This document shows, one piece after another, positions 23,714-40,942 of a stretch of DNA of 64,000 nucleotides. This DNA comes from Puffinus mauretanicus (Eukaryota > Chordata > Aves > Procellariiformes > Procellariidae), in NCBI GenBank assembly GCA_023333565.1, contig JAJKFH010000241.1, forward strand, positions 62,001 through 126,000. Reading direction: 5' to 3'. The notes under the pieces are model-generated. The model made no database searches, had not been told where the DNA came from, and saw only the letters and a list, made by a program, of their open reading frames with translations. Made by a program: the position numbers and the translations under genes. Position 1 is the first letter of the stretch. Every line of letters starts with the position of its first letter.

Positions 23714-26700
23714 ATGGCCGCGGCGGGCGGCGAGGGGCCCGCGGGGCCCTGGGGGCCCGGGGCGGGCCGGGCCCTGCAGACCGCCATGAGGGCGGCGAGC
23801 GGCGCCCTGGAGATGGACAGCGCCGGGCGGCCGCGGGTGAGCGCGGAGCGGGGCGGGACGGGACCCCCGGGCCTCACCCCGCATCCCCGGGCCCGGCCTC
23901 CCCTGGGGGTCCCCCCGGCCCTGGGGGCACCGGCAGGGCCGGGATCCCACCGAGGCCAGGGGAGACGCCCCGGGCAGGCTGCGGGGTCTGGGGGTCCCCG
24001 GGCCGCCCCCCGCCCTGCCCGGAGCCCCGACAGCCCCGGGGAAGGGCCCGATGCTGCCCCCCGGCCCAGCCTGGCCCCCGCCCCGGCAGGGCCCGGAGGC
24101 TGGCGGGGGTCTCACCGCTGCTGCCGGGGCTGCGGCCCCCCTCGGGAACCTCGCTCCTGCCAGCGGGGCTGGGGCTGCTCGGGGGTCCCGGGGGGCCGTG
24201 GCTCAGCCCCCTCTCTCTGGCAGGAGGCCTACGTGGAGTACCTGAAGAGCATCACCTTCATCGCGCAGGCCCTGCAGGAGGAGGCGGCAGGGACAGGTAG
24301 GGCAGGACCCCCGGCCGAGCCCTCGGCAGCCCCCCGCCCCCCATGCCCGCTCCCCGCTCCCCTGCCGCGGCGCTTTCTCCAGGCCTGCGGGGACGGCAGA
24401 TCCACGGCAGAACGCGCCGGGGCCGGTGGGTGCAGGGGTGGGTGCCCTGCGGGTGACCCTAACGCCCTGCCCTGCCCCACAGACGGCAGCGAGGGGGTCA
24501 CCCCTGACACCCCGAAGATGCTGAAGCTCGCGGAGCAGTGCCTGGAGAGAGTCAAGTCCATCGCAGCGGCGCTGGGTGAGCGAGGGGTTGTGGGGAGCTG
24601 GGCCCCCACCCGGGGGCCAGGCTGGTGGCGGGGGGGCAGCTGACCTGTCCTTCCCTCCCCAGGGAAAGCCCAGGCAAAACCAGCTGCGCAGGAGCGGAGC
24701 GGGGTCCCTGCTCCCCTCCCCAGGCACCGCCGGGTCTTCTCGGACGAGGGGGGGAAGCTCTCTCCCTTCCTGCCACCGGAGATCTTCCAGAAGCTGCAGA
24801 TCGCCGAGGCGCAGAGCACGCGGAAGTACGTGGGCTCCAACACGGGGGGCTGGCATCTGCCCCGCTCTGCTGGGGGCAGGGGGCACGGCAGGGAAGGGGC
24901 GCCGGGTCGTGTCAGTGTGCCCTGCGGTGGGTGCTGAGGGCTGGTTCCCGGCAGGGAGCTGACGCCGCTGGAGGAGGCGTCTCTGCAGAACCAGAAGCTG
25001 AAGGCTGCCTACGAGGCACGGGTGGCGCGGCTGAACCCCAGCCAGGCCCTGCAGAAGACCTCCCTGGCAAGTGGGGGCCCCCCGGGTGGGAGGCTGGGGA
25101 GGGAGGGCTGCTGTCCGGCGGGCTGGGAGGGGAGAGGGTCCCTGCGGTGCCTGGGGGACCCCCTGCTCCATGCCTGCCACGCTGGTGGCCGTGGGCTTTG
25201 GGCAGGTGTCCCCAACACGCCGCCTGCTTCACAGACGCTGTCCCTGCAGCGGCAGATGATGGAGAACCTGGTGATCGCCAAGGCCCGGGAGGAGACCGTA
25301 TCCTTCCTGGCGGGGGAGAGCTCTGAGGGCCGGCCCCGCGGCCGTACCGGGCTCCGGCAGAGCCTCAGCCCGCGCCTCGCCCCACGCCTCCCAGCCCCAC
25401 GCGCCGCTGCAGGCCCCGGTGCCCTGTCCCTGGGCTGCGCCGATCCCACGCAGGCTTTTGGGGTCCTGGTCCTGTCCTGCTACCGGTTGATCGGGGAGAT
25501 GGGGGTGGGAGAAGGGCTGAGCCCAGCCCCTGGGCTGCCGTGGCTGTGCCAGGGCAGCGGGTTGGTGCTGGGGCGGTGGGCGAGCGGTGCTGGCTGGGTG
25601 CCGCGGCGGTGCGGGGGCTACGGAGCCTTAACTCTGCCGTGGCCCAGCTGCAGCGGAAAATGGAGGAGCGGCGGCTGCGGCTGCAGGAGGCTGCCAACAG
25701 GTGAGCGGGGATGTCGCAGGGGGACCCCGGGGGCGCGGGGGCTGCCCTGGCAGGTGCCCTCACCCGGGGCCGTTGCATCCCCAGGAGATTCTCCAGCAGC
25801 GTGGCCCTCACCCCCGAGGAGCAGGAGCAGAGAGCCCTCTACGCCGCTGTCCTCGAGTACGAGCAGGACCACGTGAGTACGCGCCGGAGGCTGCTGCCAT
25901 GGGTGCCGCGGGGACAGAGGACCGTGCCGTGGGTGCAGGATGCGTGCTGTCCTTGGGTGCCGTGGGGACAGAGGCCTTGACACCCCTGGGTGCCGCTGGG
26001 GCAGGGTGCCATGCTGTCCACGGGCACCGTGGGGGCAGGGTGCCGTGCCGCGGGGCAGGGTGCCGTGCCGTGGGGCAGGGTGCCGTGCCACGGGGCAAGG
26101 TGCCGTGCCGTGGGGCAGGGTGCCGTGCCACGGGGCAAGGTGCCGTGCCATGGGGCAGGGTGCCATGCCATCCCTGCTGACCGGCCGCGGACGCTCCCCA
26201 GGACTGGCCGAGGCAGTGGAAGGCCAGACTGAAGCGGAGCCCGGCAGACCTCTCCCTGGTGTCGGGGCTCTTCTCCTGCCTCCTCAGGTAGCGCCGGGGT
26301 GGGGAAGGGCCCTGCTCGGAGCGAGGGGGCCGTGGCCGCTTGCCGGTGCCCCCTGCCCGCCCCTCGCCCCCCCGCCCACCCCCTCCCTCTGCTTCCAGCT
26401 TCCCCGAGCACCCCATCGCCCAGCTCCTGCGGCAGCTGCAGTGCGCGGTGTACGCCCGCCTCTACCCAGCCGTCAGCCAGAGCGCCGCCGACGCCGCCCC
26501 CGCCACCCCCACCGGGTTCTCCTTCCTCTCGCTGGACGCGGGGGGCTCGCTGCCCGCCGAGCCGGGAGGCCGCCGGCTCCGAGCCTCCCGCAGCCTCCAC
26601 TGCATGTTCTCGGTGCCCGAGCACGGCCCGGCCGGGCTGCGGCACAGCTTGTCCAGCACGCCCGTCGCCGACGGTGGCCCCGGCACCCCAAGGGCAGAGG

Positions 26701-28756
26701 GCGGCTGGCCGGGGCCGGCGGCAGCCCCCCAGACCCCCCGGGAGAGCTCCTTCGAGGACCTGGAGCGGTTCCTGGCGTCGCCCGAGGGCTGGGCCCCCGG
26801 GGAGCCCCCGGCCGGCCCCGGGCAGGAGGCAGCGCTGCCGGAGCAGCTGAAGGGCGTCGTGCGGGACATCCACAACGCCATCGGTGAGGGACGGCCGCTG
26901 GGGTCGGGGGACCCGCAGGGGCCAGGCGGGGGGCTCTCCCCAGCGGTGGGCTCTCGGGGGGAGGAGGGGGCCCCCTGCACCCTGTTGTTTTAGCCGGGGC
27001 GGACTTGGGGTGCAGGGTGGGGAGGATGGGGGGGTCTCGCGGGCGCCCGCCGAGTGTGCTGCGTAACTCGGCCCTTCCCAGACAGGCTGCTGTCCCTGAC
27101 GCTGCTGGCCTTCGAGGGGCTGAACACCGCCGCCGGCAAGGACCAGTGCCTGGCCTGCCTGGAGGAGGCCTTCTTCCCCCCGCTCTGGGCCCCGCTGCTG
27201 GCCCTCTACAGGTACCGCGGCCCCGGGGCCAGGCCCCCTGCGGCCCCCCTGGCCCCCTCCCCGGCAGCCCCTCGCCTCTCTGCCCGCAGGAGCGTGCACC
27301 GGCCCCGCGAGGCGGCCCTGGCCCGGAGCATGGAGCGGCACCGGCACGCCGGCCCTGCCGACATGGGGCTGTCCTCCCGGCTCTTCCCCCCGGCCCCCGG
27401 CTGCCCCGCGTACGGCTCCGCCGTCGAGGACCTGCGCCTCATCGCACTGGAGACCTGTCCCCGCAGGAAGCTGGAGTGCATCGGTGCGGGGCCGGGGGGG
27501 TCCGGGCTGGCGGGGGGGGGCTAGGGGGGTGGCGGGGCGACCCTCAGCGCTCACTCTGTGCCGTAGTGCGAGCCCTGCGCGGCATCTGCGAGTGCGCCGA
27601 GGAGTACTGCGGTGCTCGGGACGGCCGGACCCCCGGCTCTGCCGCCATGTGAGTGCAGGGGACACGGGGGGCAGCCAGCCCCATGGCCAGGAGGGGGAGC
27701 AGGGTGCTCGCCCCTCCTGTGCTCGCGGTGCAGATGTGGGGCTGGGGGTTCCCGTTGCTGGTGGGGTGTCAGGGCCACTGGTCGCCGTTGGCGGCGGCGC
27801 TGATGGTTCCCGTTGCCGGCAGCGGGGCGGACGACCTGCTGCCCATCCTGTCCTACGTGGTGCTGCAGACGGGGCTGCCCCAGCTGCTGTCCGAGTGCAC
27901 CGCCTTGGAGGAGTTCATCCACGAGGGGTAGGCGCCGGGGGGTGCTGGGCCACGCGGGCACCCCTGGGTGGGGGCACTGTCCCTCTGTCCCGGGACAGGG
28001 CTGCCGGGGCTGGAGGCGTGGGGAGGGGAGCGGGGTGGGAGCCGCAGCTGAAGCGGGCGCAGGGCTGCAGTGTGGTGGCCGTGGCAGTGTGGCCGTGGCA
28101 GGGTCGCCATGGCGGTGTGGTGGCTGTGGCAGCATGGCTGTGGGGGCGTCCCAGCCATGGCGGTGCGGCCGTGGCGGTGTCCCAGCCGTGACGGTGTGGC
28201 TGTGGCGGTGTCCCAGCCGTGGCGGTGTCCCAGCCGTGACGGTGCGGCCGTGGCGGTGTCCCAGCCGTGGCGGTGTCCCAGCCGTGACGGTGTGGCCGTG
28301 GTGGTGTCCCAGCCGTGACGGTGTCCCAGCCGTGACAGTGTGGCCGTGGCGGTGTCCCAGCCGTGGCGGTGTCCCAGCCATGGCGGTGTGGCCGTGGCGG
28401 TGTCCCAGCCGTGGCGGTGTCCCAGCCGTGGTGGTGCGGCCGTGGCGGTGTCTCAGCCGTGGCGGTGTGGCCGTGGCGGTGTCCCAGCCGTGGCGGTGTG
28501 GCCGTGGTGGTGTCCCGGCCGTGGCGGTGTCCCAGCCGTGGCGGTGCGGCCGTGGCGGTGTCCCAGCCGTGGCGGTGTGGCCGTGGCGGTGTCCCGGCCG
28601 TGGCGGTGTCCCAGCCGTGGCGGTGTGGCCGTGGCGGTGTCCCAGCCGTGACGGTGTGGCCGTGGCGGTGCGCGGTGCAGGTACCTGATCGGGGAGGAGG
28701 GGTACTGCCTGACGTCCCTGCAGAGCGCCCTGTCCTACGTGGAGTCCCTGCAGTGA
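23714..28756 (+). CDS. VPS9D1: VPS9D1, VPS9 domain-containing protein 1 (15 exons, complete)
   Basis: Predicted cytosolic protein with a C-terminal VPS9 region, the fold of Rab5-family guanine-nucleotide exchange factors in endosome traffic. Exons: 23714-23836, 24224-24296, 24483-24575, 24663-24825, 24955-25066, 25235-25297, 25648-25700, 25785-25872, 26202-26287, 26399-26883, 27082-27211, 27290-27483, 27567-27648, 27823-27927, 28681-28756; total 1,926 nt, 641 residues (human about 631). The N-terminal ~90 residues resemble an MIT-like helical bundle ([19 protein letters not shown]), followed by a charged coiled-coil stretch ([26 protein letters not shown]). Exon 10 codes a variable Pro/Ser-rich linker; the VPS9 part (about residues 446-641) contains [26 protein letters not shown] and the ending [19 protein letters not shown]. 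The intron after exon 5 starts GCAAGT. Introns 8 and 14 hold tandem repeats. Confidence 0.95.
26032..26171. repeat. 20-bp minisatellite, about 7 copies (VPS9D1 intron 8)
   Basis: Seven consecutive 20-bp units of the form ggggcagggtgccgtgccgt, with substitutions mainly at the last two bases (gc, gt, ac, at) and at one internal g/a. Diverged copies extend left to about 25890. The unit contains the gtgcc motif seen in other repeats of the window. Confidence 0.9.
28075..28676. repeat. Alternating 17/14-bp minisatellite (VPS9D1 intron 14)
   Basis: About 600 bp of tandem units built from a 17-mer (ccgtggcggtgtcccag) and a related 14-mer (ccgtggcggtgtgg), often alternating to give a 31-bp period, with gtgacgg and catggcgg variants. 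It fills nearly all of the intron up to a few bases before the acceptor of the last exon (28681). It creates long open frames on both strands, which I do not regard as genes. Confidence 0.92.
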
Positions 28757-29195
28757 GGAGGCGGCAGCGGGGGACCCTCTCCTCACCACCCACCGGCAGG
28801 TGCTGCTCCCCGGGCCTGGGGTGGGGGGTCCCCGTCGGGGCCTGGCCGGAGGAGGGGGTGACCCGGGGGTTCCCCCCCACCCCGGGCCGCTGCCGCTCCC
28901 CCTGTCCTCCGGGGGGCGCTGTCGGCGCAGGGTCAGCCCCGCCCCTGCGAGGGCGGAGTCGCGGGCGGGCACCCCCCTTCTCGGTGATGTCACTGCCCGC
29001 GGTGGGCGTGGCGCGGGAAGCGGAAGGGGATCCCGTGCGGAGCGCGGGGCGGGGCCGGCAGGTGCCGGGGGGGGGGACCGGGACCGGGACCGGGGGAGCA
29101 TGGCCGGGGGGGGGTCGGGGGCCGGGGCTGGGTGCTGAGGCCTTGGCGGGGGCCGGGAGCGGGGCGGGGGGGGCTCACGCTGCTGCACCCCCAGG
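28757..29195 (+). promoter_or_regulatory. VPS9D1 3' end and SPATA2L promoter / 5' UTR region
   Basis: This 439-bp gap must hold the VPS9D1 3' UTR and the SPATA2L promoter. I see no AATAAA or ATTAAA for VPS9D1. A CRE/ATF-like site tgatgtca (28985-28992), KLF-type gggcgtggc and an ETS-like gcggaagggg suggest a SPATA2L promoter at about 28920-29040. A splice acceptor (cacccccag, ending 29194) sits one base before the SPATA2L ATG, implying an upstream non-coding exon; a plausible donor is cag|gtgccg after 29061. Confidence 0.5.
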
Positions 29196-30499
29196 ATGTG
29201 CGCGGGCTCGGCGCTGCGGCAGGAGTACCGGCGCTGCCTGGAGCGGGAGTTCCGCCGGGGCCGCGCCGGGCCCTGCTCCGACCCGTCCTTCGGAGAGAGG
29301 CTGCGGCAGCGGCTGCTACTGGAGCCGGCGCTGCTGGGGGCCCTGCAGGACGACGCCCCCGCCCTCCTGGCCCGCGGGCTGCGGGGCCGCCCCGACCCCG
29401 GGCTGGCACTGCGGGGCCTGGCCAGCGCCTTCCGGCTGCTGGAGCTGGCGGCCGTCAACCTCTACCTCTTCCCCTGGCGCAAGGAGTTCGGCACCGTCCA
29501 GGTGAGCACCCGCCGCCCGGGACGCCCCGGGAGTGCCGGCAGGGCGGTGGCGCAAGGCGTCTCCAGCCGTGCCCCCCGCTCTCGTTGCAGACCTTCTCCA
29601 GCGCGTACGTGCACTTGCTGCGCCCGGCGCTCCCCGAGGCTGACTTGGTGCGGAGCTTCGGCCGGCTGGGCTACGAACAGCGCGACCCGCACCGCCTGGC
29701 CATCTCCCGGCTGCCCCCAGGGCCCGAGCTGGCCACTGCCGCCTGTGGCTTCTTCGCCTGCCGGCTGGAGTGTGAGATCCTGGCGGAGGTGGTGCTGCAG
29801 CTGCAGCCGCTCCGGCCGCGCGCCGAGGACCTGCTGGAGGCACGTCGGCTGGCCGGGGACGTGGAGGCCTGCGTGAAGATGCTGCTGCAGCAGCTGGGGA
29901 CGCAGCGCGAGGCGGCTGCCGACTGCGGCGAGGGCGTGGATCTCTACCGGGAGACACCGGCCAGCCCTGAGGACAGGGGGGGAGAGGACGCAGCCCCCCC
30001 AGCGCTGTGGAGGGACCCTGGCAGCCCGCGGGGCGCTCAGGACGTGCCCGGGAGGGGCTGGGACCGCTGCGGAGATGGCGAGCGTGGGCAGGAGCCGCTG
30101 CCCTCCATGGGCAACCCCAACCCAGACACCTCCTCCTCCTCCTCTCGCCTCTTCCTGGAGCAGGAGCTCGGTGGGGCCGGCAGCACGCTTTTCGCCCTAG
30201 CTGTGGGGAGCCGAAGCCCTCAGGTGCCGGGAGAGCCCCAGGATTCGCCCCCCGCCGCCCCCCAGGAAGTCCCCGATCTGCCCTGCTACCAGCTGCACTC
30301 CTGCCTGCGCCGGGGCACGCTGCCCTCTTACTGCTGCACCACCTGCCAGCAGCTTCATGCCGGCGCCTGCGCCGCTGGGCAGGCCTGCCGCAGCCGCCAC
30401 CGCGGGCAGGAGCTGCGCAGCGAGAGGCAGCAGAGGCTCTGGCTGCAGCGGACAGAGGTGGACATGCTGCTGGCTGACGGCTCTGGGCCCTGGTCCTAG
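29196..30499 (+). CDS. SPATA2L: SPATA2L, SPATA2-like PUB-domain protein (2 coding exons, complete)
   Basis: Exons 29196-29501 and 29591-30499 join in phase to 404 residues (human about 424). The N-terminal ~220 residues form the SPATA2-type PUB/helical region; recognisable pieces are YRRCLEREFRRGRAG, LASAFRLLELAAVNLYL, FPWRKEF and ACGFFACRLECEILAEVV. The middle is a low-conservation Pro/Gly/Ser-rich stretch. The C-terminus has a Cys-rich putative zinc-binding segment (SYCCTTCQQLHAGAC) and ends QRLWLQRTEVDMLL. SPATA2 family proteins bind the deubiquitinase CYLD; how far SPATA2L shares SPATA2's role in linear-ubiquitin/TNF signalling is not visible here. The ATG directly follows an acceptor, so the 5' UTR is probably spliced. 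Same strand as VPS9D1, 440 bp downstream. Confidence 0.93.
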
Positions 30500-31447
30500 A
30501 CCCCCAGCCCTGGGGTGCTGCTGCGGGCTGAGCCCGTCCCCCTGCAGCCAGGAGGGGATGGGGACAGCCACCGCTCGGCCCGAGGGACACCGAACTCACC
30601 CCGCTGGGAGATAGCGGGGCCTGTGCCGTGCTCTGCTTCGCCCCCAGGGCGGTGGGAGCCAGCCGGGCTGCGGAAGGACGGGCTCCAGCCCTGGCGCTCC
30701 CCCTGTAATCGGCTCAGTGCATCTCAGTAAAGCGCGGTGCCTCGCAGCCTGGTGGTCTCCTCCTGCCCGGGCGGGGGGAGCAGCGGCCCGAGCGTGCCCG
30801 ATCCTGGGGAAGGGACACGGCCTGTGCTGCTGCCCGATGCCACATCGCCCTGCGGGAGCAACTCTCGCCTCCCAGGAGAGCGGGGCCGAGCTCCGCTTCA
30901 GGCCAGTTTTGGGAGGCAGAGCAGGGCCACAGCTTCTCCCGGCCCGGCTGGAGCCGAGGGACGAGGCGATTGACTCCCCACCGCTGCTGCTGGCAGGTGC
31001 TTTTATTGATGGCAAAGTCGGGGTTACCCCACGCAGCCAGCACCGGCCGAGGGCTCCCGCAGGACAGGGCTGGCCCCGCCAGCGCCCCAGCCTCTCCTTG
31101 CCGAGCCCCGGGGGCCCCCAGCCCCTCCTTGCCGAGCCCCGGGGGCCCCCGGCCCCATCTCTCCTCTCTCCCACCCCGGGGAGGAGGCAGGCACAGGGCT
31201 GAAATCCGCCTGCACCTCCCGGGGCTGCCCTCGCCCAGCCCTGCGCTGGAGCCCGTCCAGCTCCGGGGCAGATGTGTACAGGGGGTGGGCCGCAGCGCGC
31301 CGCAGCCGGGCCGTTCCCGTACCAGTGCGGGGAATTGGAATTCAGGAGCCGTCCTGGGAGGGGATGGAGCCTGCGGTGCTGGTGCCGTTCCGCTGAGGAA
31401 AGCCATCCCGGCTGGCGTGCGCCATGCCTCCTCCCGCAGGCCGGGGC
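30500..31447. other. Converging 3' UTRs of SPATA2L (+) and CDK10 (-)
   Basis: No coding sequence. A variant poly(A) signal agtaaa at 30726-30731 is the best candidate for SPATA2L. On the minus strand AATAAA (plus tttatt) at 31002-31007 fits CDK10, about 440 bp past its stop. A short direct duplication (unit about 35 bp, repeated cttgccgagccccgggggcc) lies at about 31094-31160 in the CDK10 3' UTR. Confidence 0.6.
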
Positions 31448-34841
<3,394 letters not shown>

Positions 34842-35326
34842 GCCGGCCCCGCGCATGCGCCGTGACGCCGCGCACCCAGCCCGCCCCCCCCCAATACGCA
34901 TGCGCAGCACCGCCCGCCGTCCCTGCTGCTGCGCATACGCCGTGCCGCCTGCCCAGCAGACCCCGCCCCCCGCGCTGGCCCCTGGCAACGGTTGCTAGGC
35001 ACGGCTTGGGGCCGAGGCGGTGGGCCCCAGAGCAGCCCGCTGGGGGCCTTGCCCCTGTATGGCCCCGCCCCCGTATAGCTCCGCCCCCTCCGTGTGGCCC
35101 CGGCCCCGCCCCTATGTGCCCCATCCCCAGTGTGGCCCCGCCCCCAGGGTGTGATCCCGCCCTCGTGCGTGCGACTCCGCCCCCCGTATGTGTGACCCCG
35201 CCCCCTCGAACGTCGCACCCGACCCACCCACGTGACCTCCCCGCCAGGCGGCGCTCTCGCGAGAATCGGCGGCGCGCGCACCCCGGAAGCGGCAGCCGTA
35301 GAACCCGGAAGCGGCGGCGGGGCAGG
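34842..35326. promoter_or_regulatory. Bidirectional promoter of CDK10 and CHMP1A
   Basis: 485 bp separate the two start codons; there is no TATA box. Sites seen: an X-box-like ggttgctaggcac (34990-35002), a run of about ten GC boxes (ccccgccccc and relatives) spaced about 17-25 bp at 35045-35212, an E-box cacgtgac (35229-35236), the palindrome tctcgcgaga (35255-35264), and two ETS-type ccggaag sites (about 35283 and 35305) just before the CHMP1A ATG. This is a typical housekeeping bidirectional arrangement. The GC-box run looks like a degenerate tandem duplication. Confidence 0.8.
35255..35264. promoter_or_regulatory. TCTCGCGAGA palindrome (CGCG element)
   Basis: A perfect copy of the 10-bp palindrome tctcgcgaga, the element bound by BANP and by ZBTB33 in many CpG-island promoters. 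It lies 63 bp before the CHMP1A start codon, the usual promoter-proximal position. Binding is inferred from the motif. Confidence 0.7.
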
Positions 35327-38932
<3,606 letters not shown>

Positions 38933-40942
38933 GGTCCCCTGTCGCCCCTACGGACTGCTGCCCCGCACTGGTGGTTCGGCGTGTGGGGTGGAGGGGCCCG
39001 GGACTCCTTCCCCACCTCTGCTACGTCCTTGCTCTGACCCAGCGGCCAGGCGGAGTCGGCCGTCCCCTCCTCCAGCGGCACGTCCCCAGCCCTGCCTGCT
39101 GGAGTTTAGGCTCTTCTGTTGGGGTGTGATGGTGATGACTTTTCCCAGAGCGGGCAGCGATCCCGGCAGGGGGTTTCTGAGCAGAGACGGCCTCTCTCTG
39201 GGCTTGAGGAACGCTTCGCTGGTTCTGATTTCAGGGTGTTTTTCATTTGAGGGTTGCTGCTGGTTTCTGGCAGCGTCCCATGACGCAGCGTCCCATGACG
39301 CAGCGTCCCGCTCCTGATTTAACACTGAATGAGTCCTTCTGGAGGCGGGCTGCGGTGTCTTCTGGGGTGCTGCTCTCCTGGCCCTCCTCCGTGCATAGCG
39401 CCCTTCTGTTATCTGTTTTAGACGGGGTCTCCGAGCTGGGGGCTGTGTTTTCCTCGGGGCCCGCAGCAAGGAGCTGTTTACAAGGAACAGGGAGTTCCCC
39501 ACGGGGCTGCCTTCCTCTTGCAGCGGTTTGGGAAGGGTTGTTTTCCCGGCTGTGGTGTTTCTGGGAAGGTTAGTGCCTTGCAGGAAGGGGAGGTTACGCC
39601 GTGGCATCTCTTCCCTCGCAGTGACCTTCCCGAGCCATAGCTGGGTGCCTGGTTTGCAGACTTCACCTTGCCGATCGCTGGCTCCTTGTCCTGCCGGGCC
39701 AAACCTCCCTGGAGCTCTGTACCACAAAGTGACCTTTGAAACGCTCGTCCTGCCCTGCGCAAGCCCCCGGCTGCGCGCCTGTAAATCCACACGTTCCCCA
39801 TCTCCGGCTGCTGCGGTCTGGAAATGGTTATCCAGTCCCTGCCCCATGTCCAGCAGCTGGGAGCGGATCGCAGCAGCTTCCGCCCCTGTGCTCGTAGCTG
39901 GGGTGGCCACAGCCTCGTCCCCACATGTCCCCCAGCGAATGGGTGTGACAGTAACTGCTAAACCATCCTGAGAGCATGCCTGCCTGCGCTGGCTGTGGCT
40001 CGTCCCCTGGATATCTGCTGCCGTTTCCTCTCCGCTCCCCGTTTTGCTGCATCTGCTCTGTGCCGCTGCCTGCGGAGCGTGGTACCGAGCTGGGTGAGTG
40101 GGGGCTGCTTCCAGGGCACGGCAGCCTCCCCTCTCCTCCCACTGCTCGTGGGGAAACGTGGCTGCCTGTCCGTCGGAGCCTTCCCCCGGGGCTGAAGTAT
40201 GCTGTGCCCCTTCTCCGCTGTGACTCCCGGGCACTGCTGAGCTGCTGGGTTGATGGGAAGCTCACTGGGAAGGAAATGGAGTTTCCTTTGGCTCTCAGGA
40301 GGAGGAACTTTAACCTTCCTGCCGCAGGCTGTAAATGAGGGCCGTGCAGCTGCCGGGTCCGGCGGCGCCGAGCTGTGCTGTGTGCGGCCAGGAGCGGGCA
40401 GCTGGTCCCGCTGCAGTGGGGCAGCTCTGGTTCACCGCTTTTAAAGGGAATTTTAAGGCATGCGGAGCTGCTGCTTTGGGCTGTGCTGAGCGGAGGGAAG
40501 GGGAGAGGGGGAGGCAGCTTCCCCCCGCTCCCAGCGCGGGCTGACCTCCCGGGCTGCCTGTGCGGACGTGGGGCAGGACTTGCTGCGGGCCAGGGGCCAT
40601 CTCCCCAGCACTTGCAACGCAAACACTTTTCACCGTTTTGATTATTTCTTCTGAGTTCAGTGGCCTTGGCAGCGTGTGTCTAGTGACCGACGGAGCCTTC
40701 TTCCCTGATGCGTGCTGTGGTGGGGGCGCGGGGTGGTGACCGTGGCGGAGGAGAAGGTGCCATGTGGGGCTGGGGGCTGGGACGTGCTGTGCGGCCCAGG
40801 GAGCCCCTGCCCCTGGAAATGCTCCTTCTTTCAGTGCGGTGTTTCTCTGTGGTTTCGTTTGTGTGTTTTTTAAAGCTTGTCTCATTTGCCTTTTTCTTCT
40901 CCTCCAACCCCCTGTTGATCGTCTTCTGCTATTTTAAATAAA
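38933..40942 (+). other. CHMP1A: CHMP1A 3' UTR with poly(A) signal
   Basis: About 2 kb without plus-strand coding structure run from the CHMP1A stop to AATAAA at 40937-40942. T-rich tracts at about 40840-40935 fit a 3' end. A small triple 15-bp repeat (gcagcgtcccatgac) is at about 39272-39308. A 428-codon opening on the opposite strand (38948-40234) has no recognisable domain and is treated as chance. Confidence 0.65.

Noticed and set aside
22855..24300. 481-codon plus-strand open frame over the ZNF276/VPS9D1 promoter
   Set aside because: A Pro/Arg/Gly-rich translation of a CpG island. The true VPS9D1 start is in another frame at 23714.
26032..28676. CRISPR-like regular repeats
   Set aside because: The repeats are head-to-tail minisatellites without unique spacers, inside introns of a vertebrate gene.
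27551..29458. 635-codon open frame on the minus strand across VPS9D1 3' exons, intron 14 repeat and SPATA2L exon 1
   Set aside because: It is antisense to two well-supported genes, consists largely of translated minisatellite ([15 protein letters not shown] repeats) and lacks any domain. GC-rich repeats with few stop codons explain it.
38948..40234. 428-codon open frame antisense to the CHMP1A 3' UTR
   Set aside because: No recognisable domain, low-complexity composition, no promoter or splice signals seen. It would be worth revisiting only if strand-specific RNA shows transcription.
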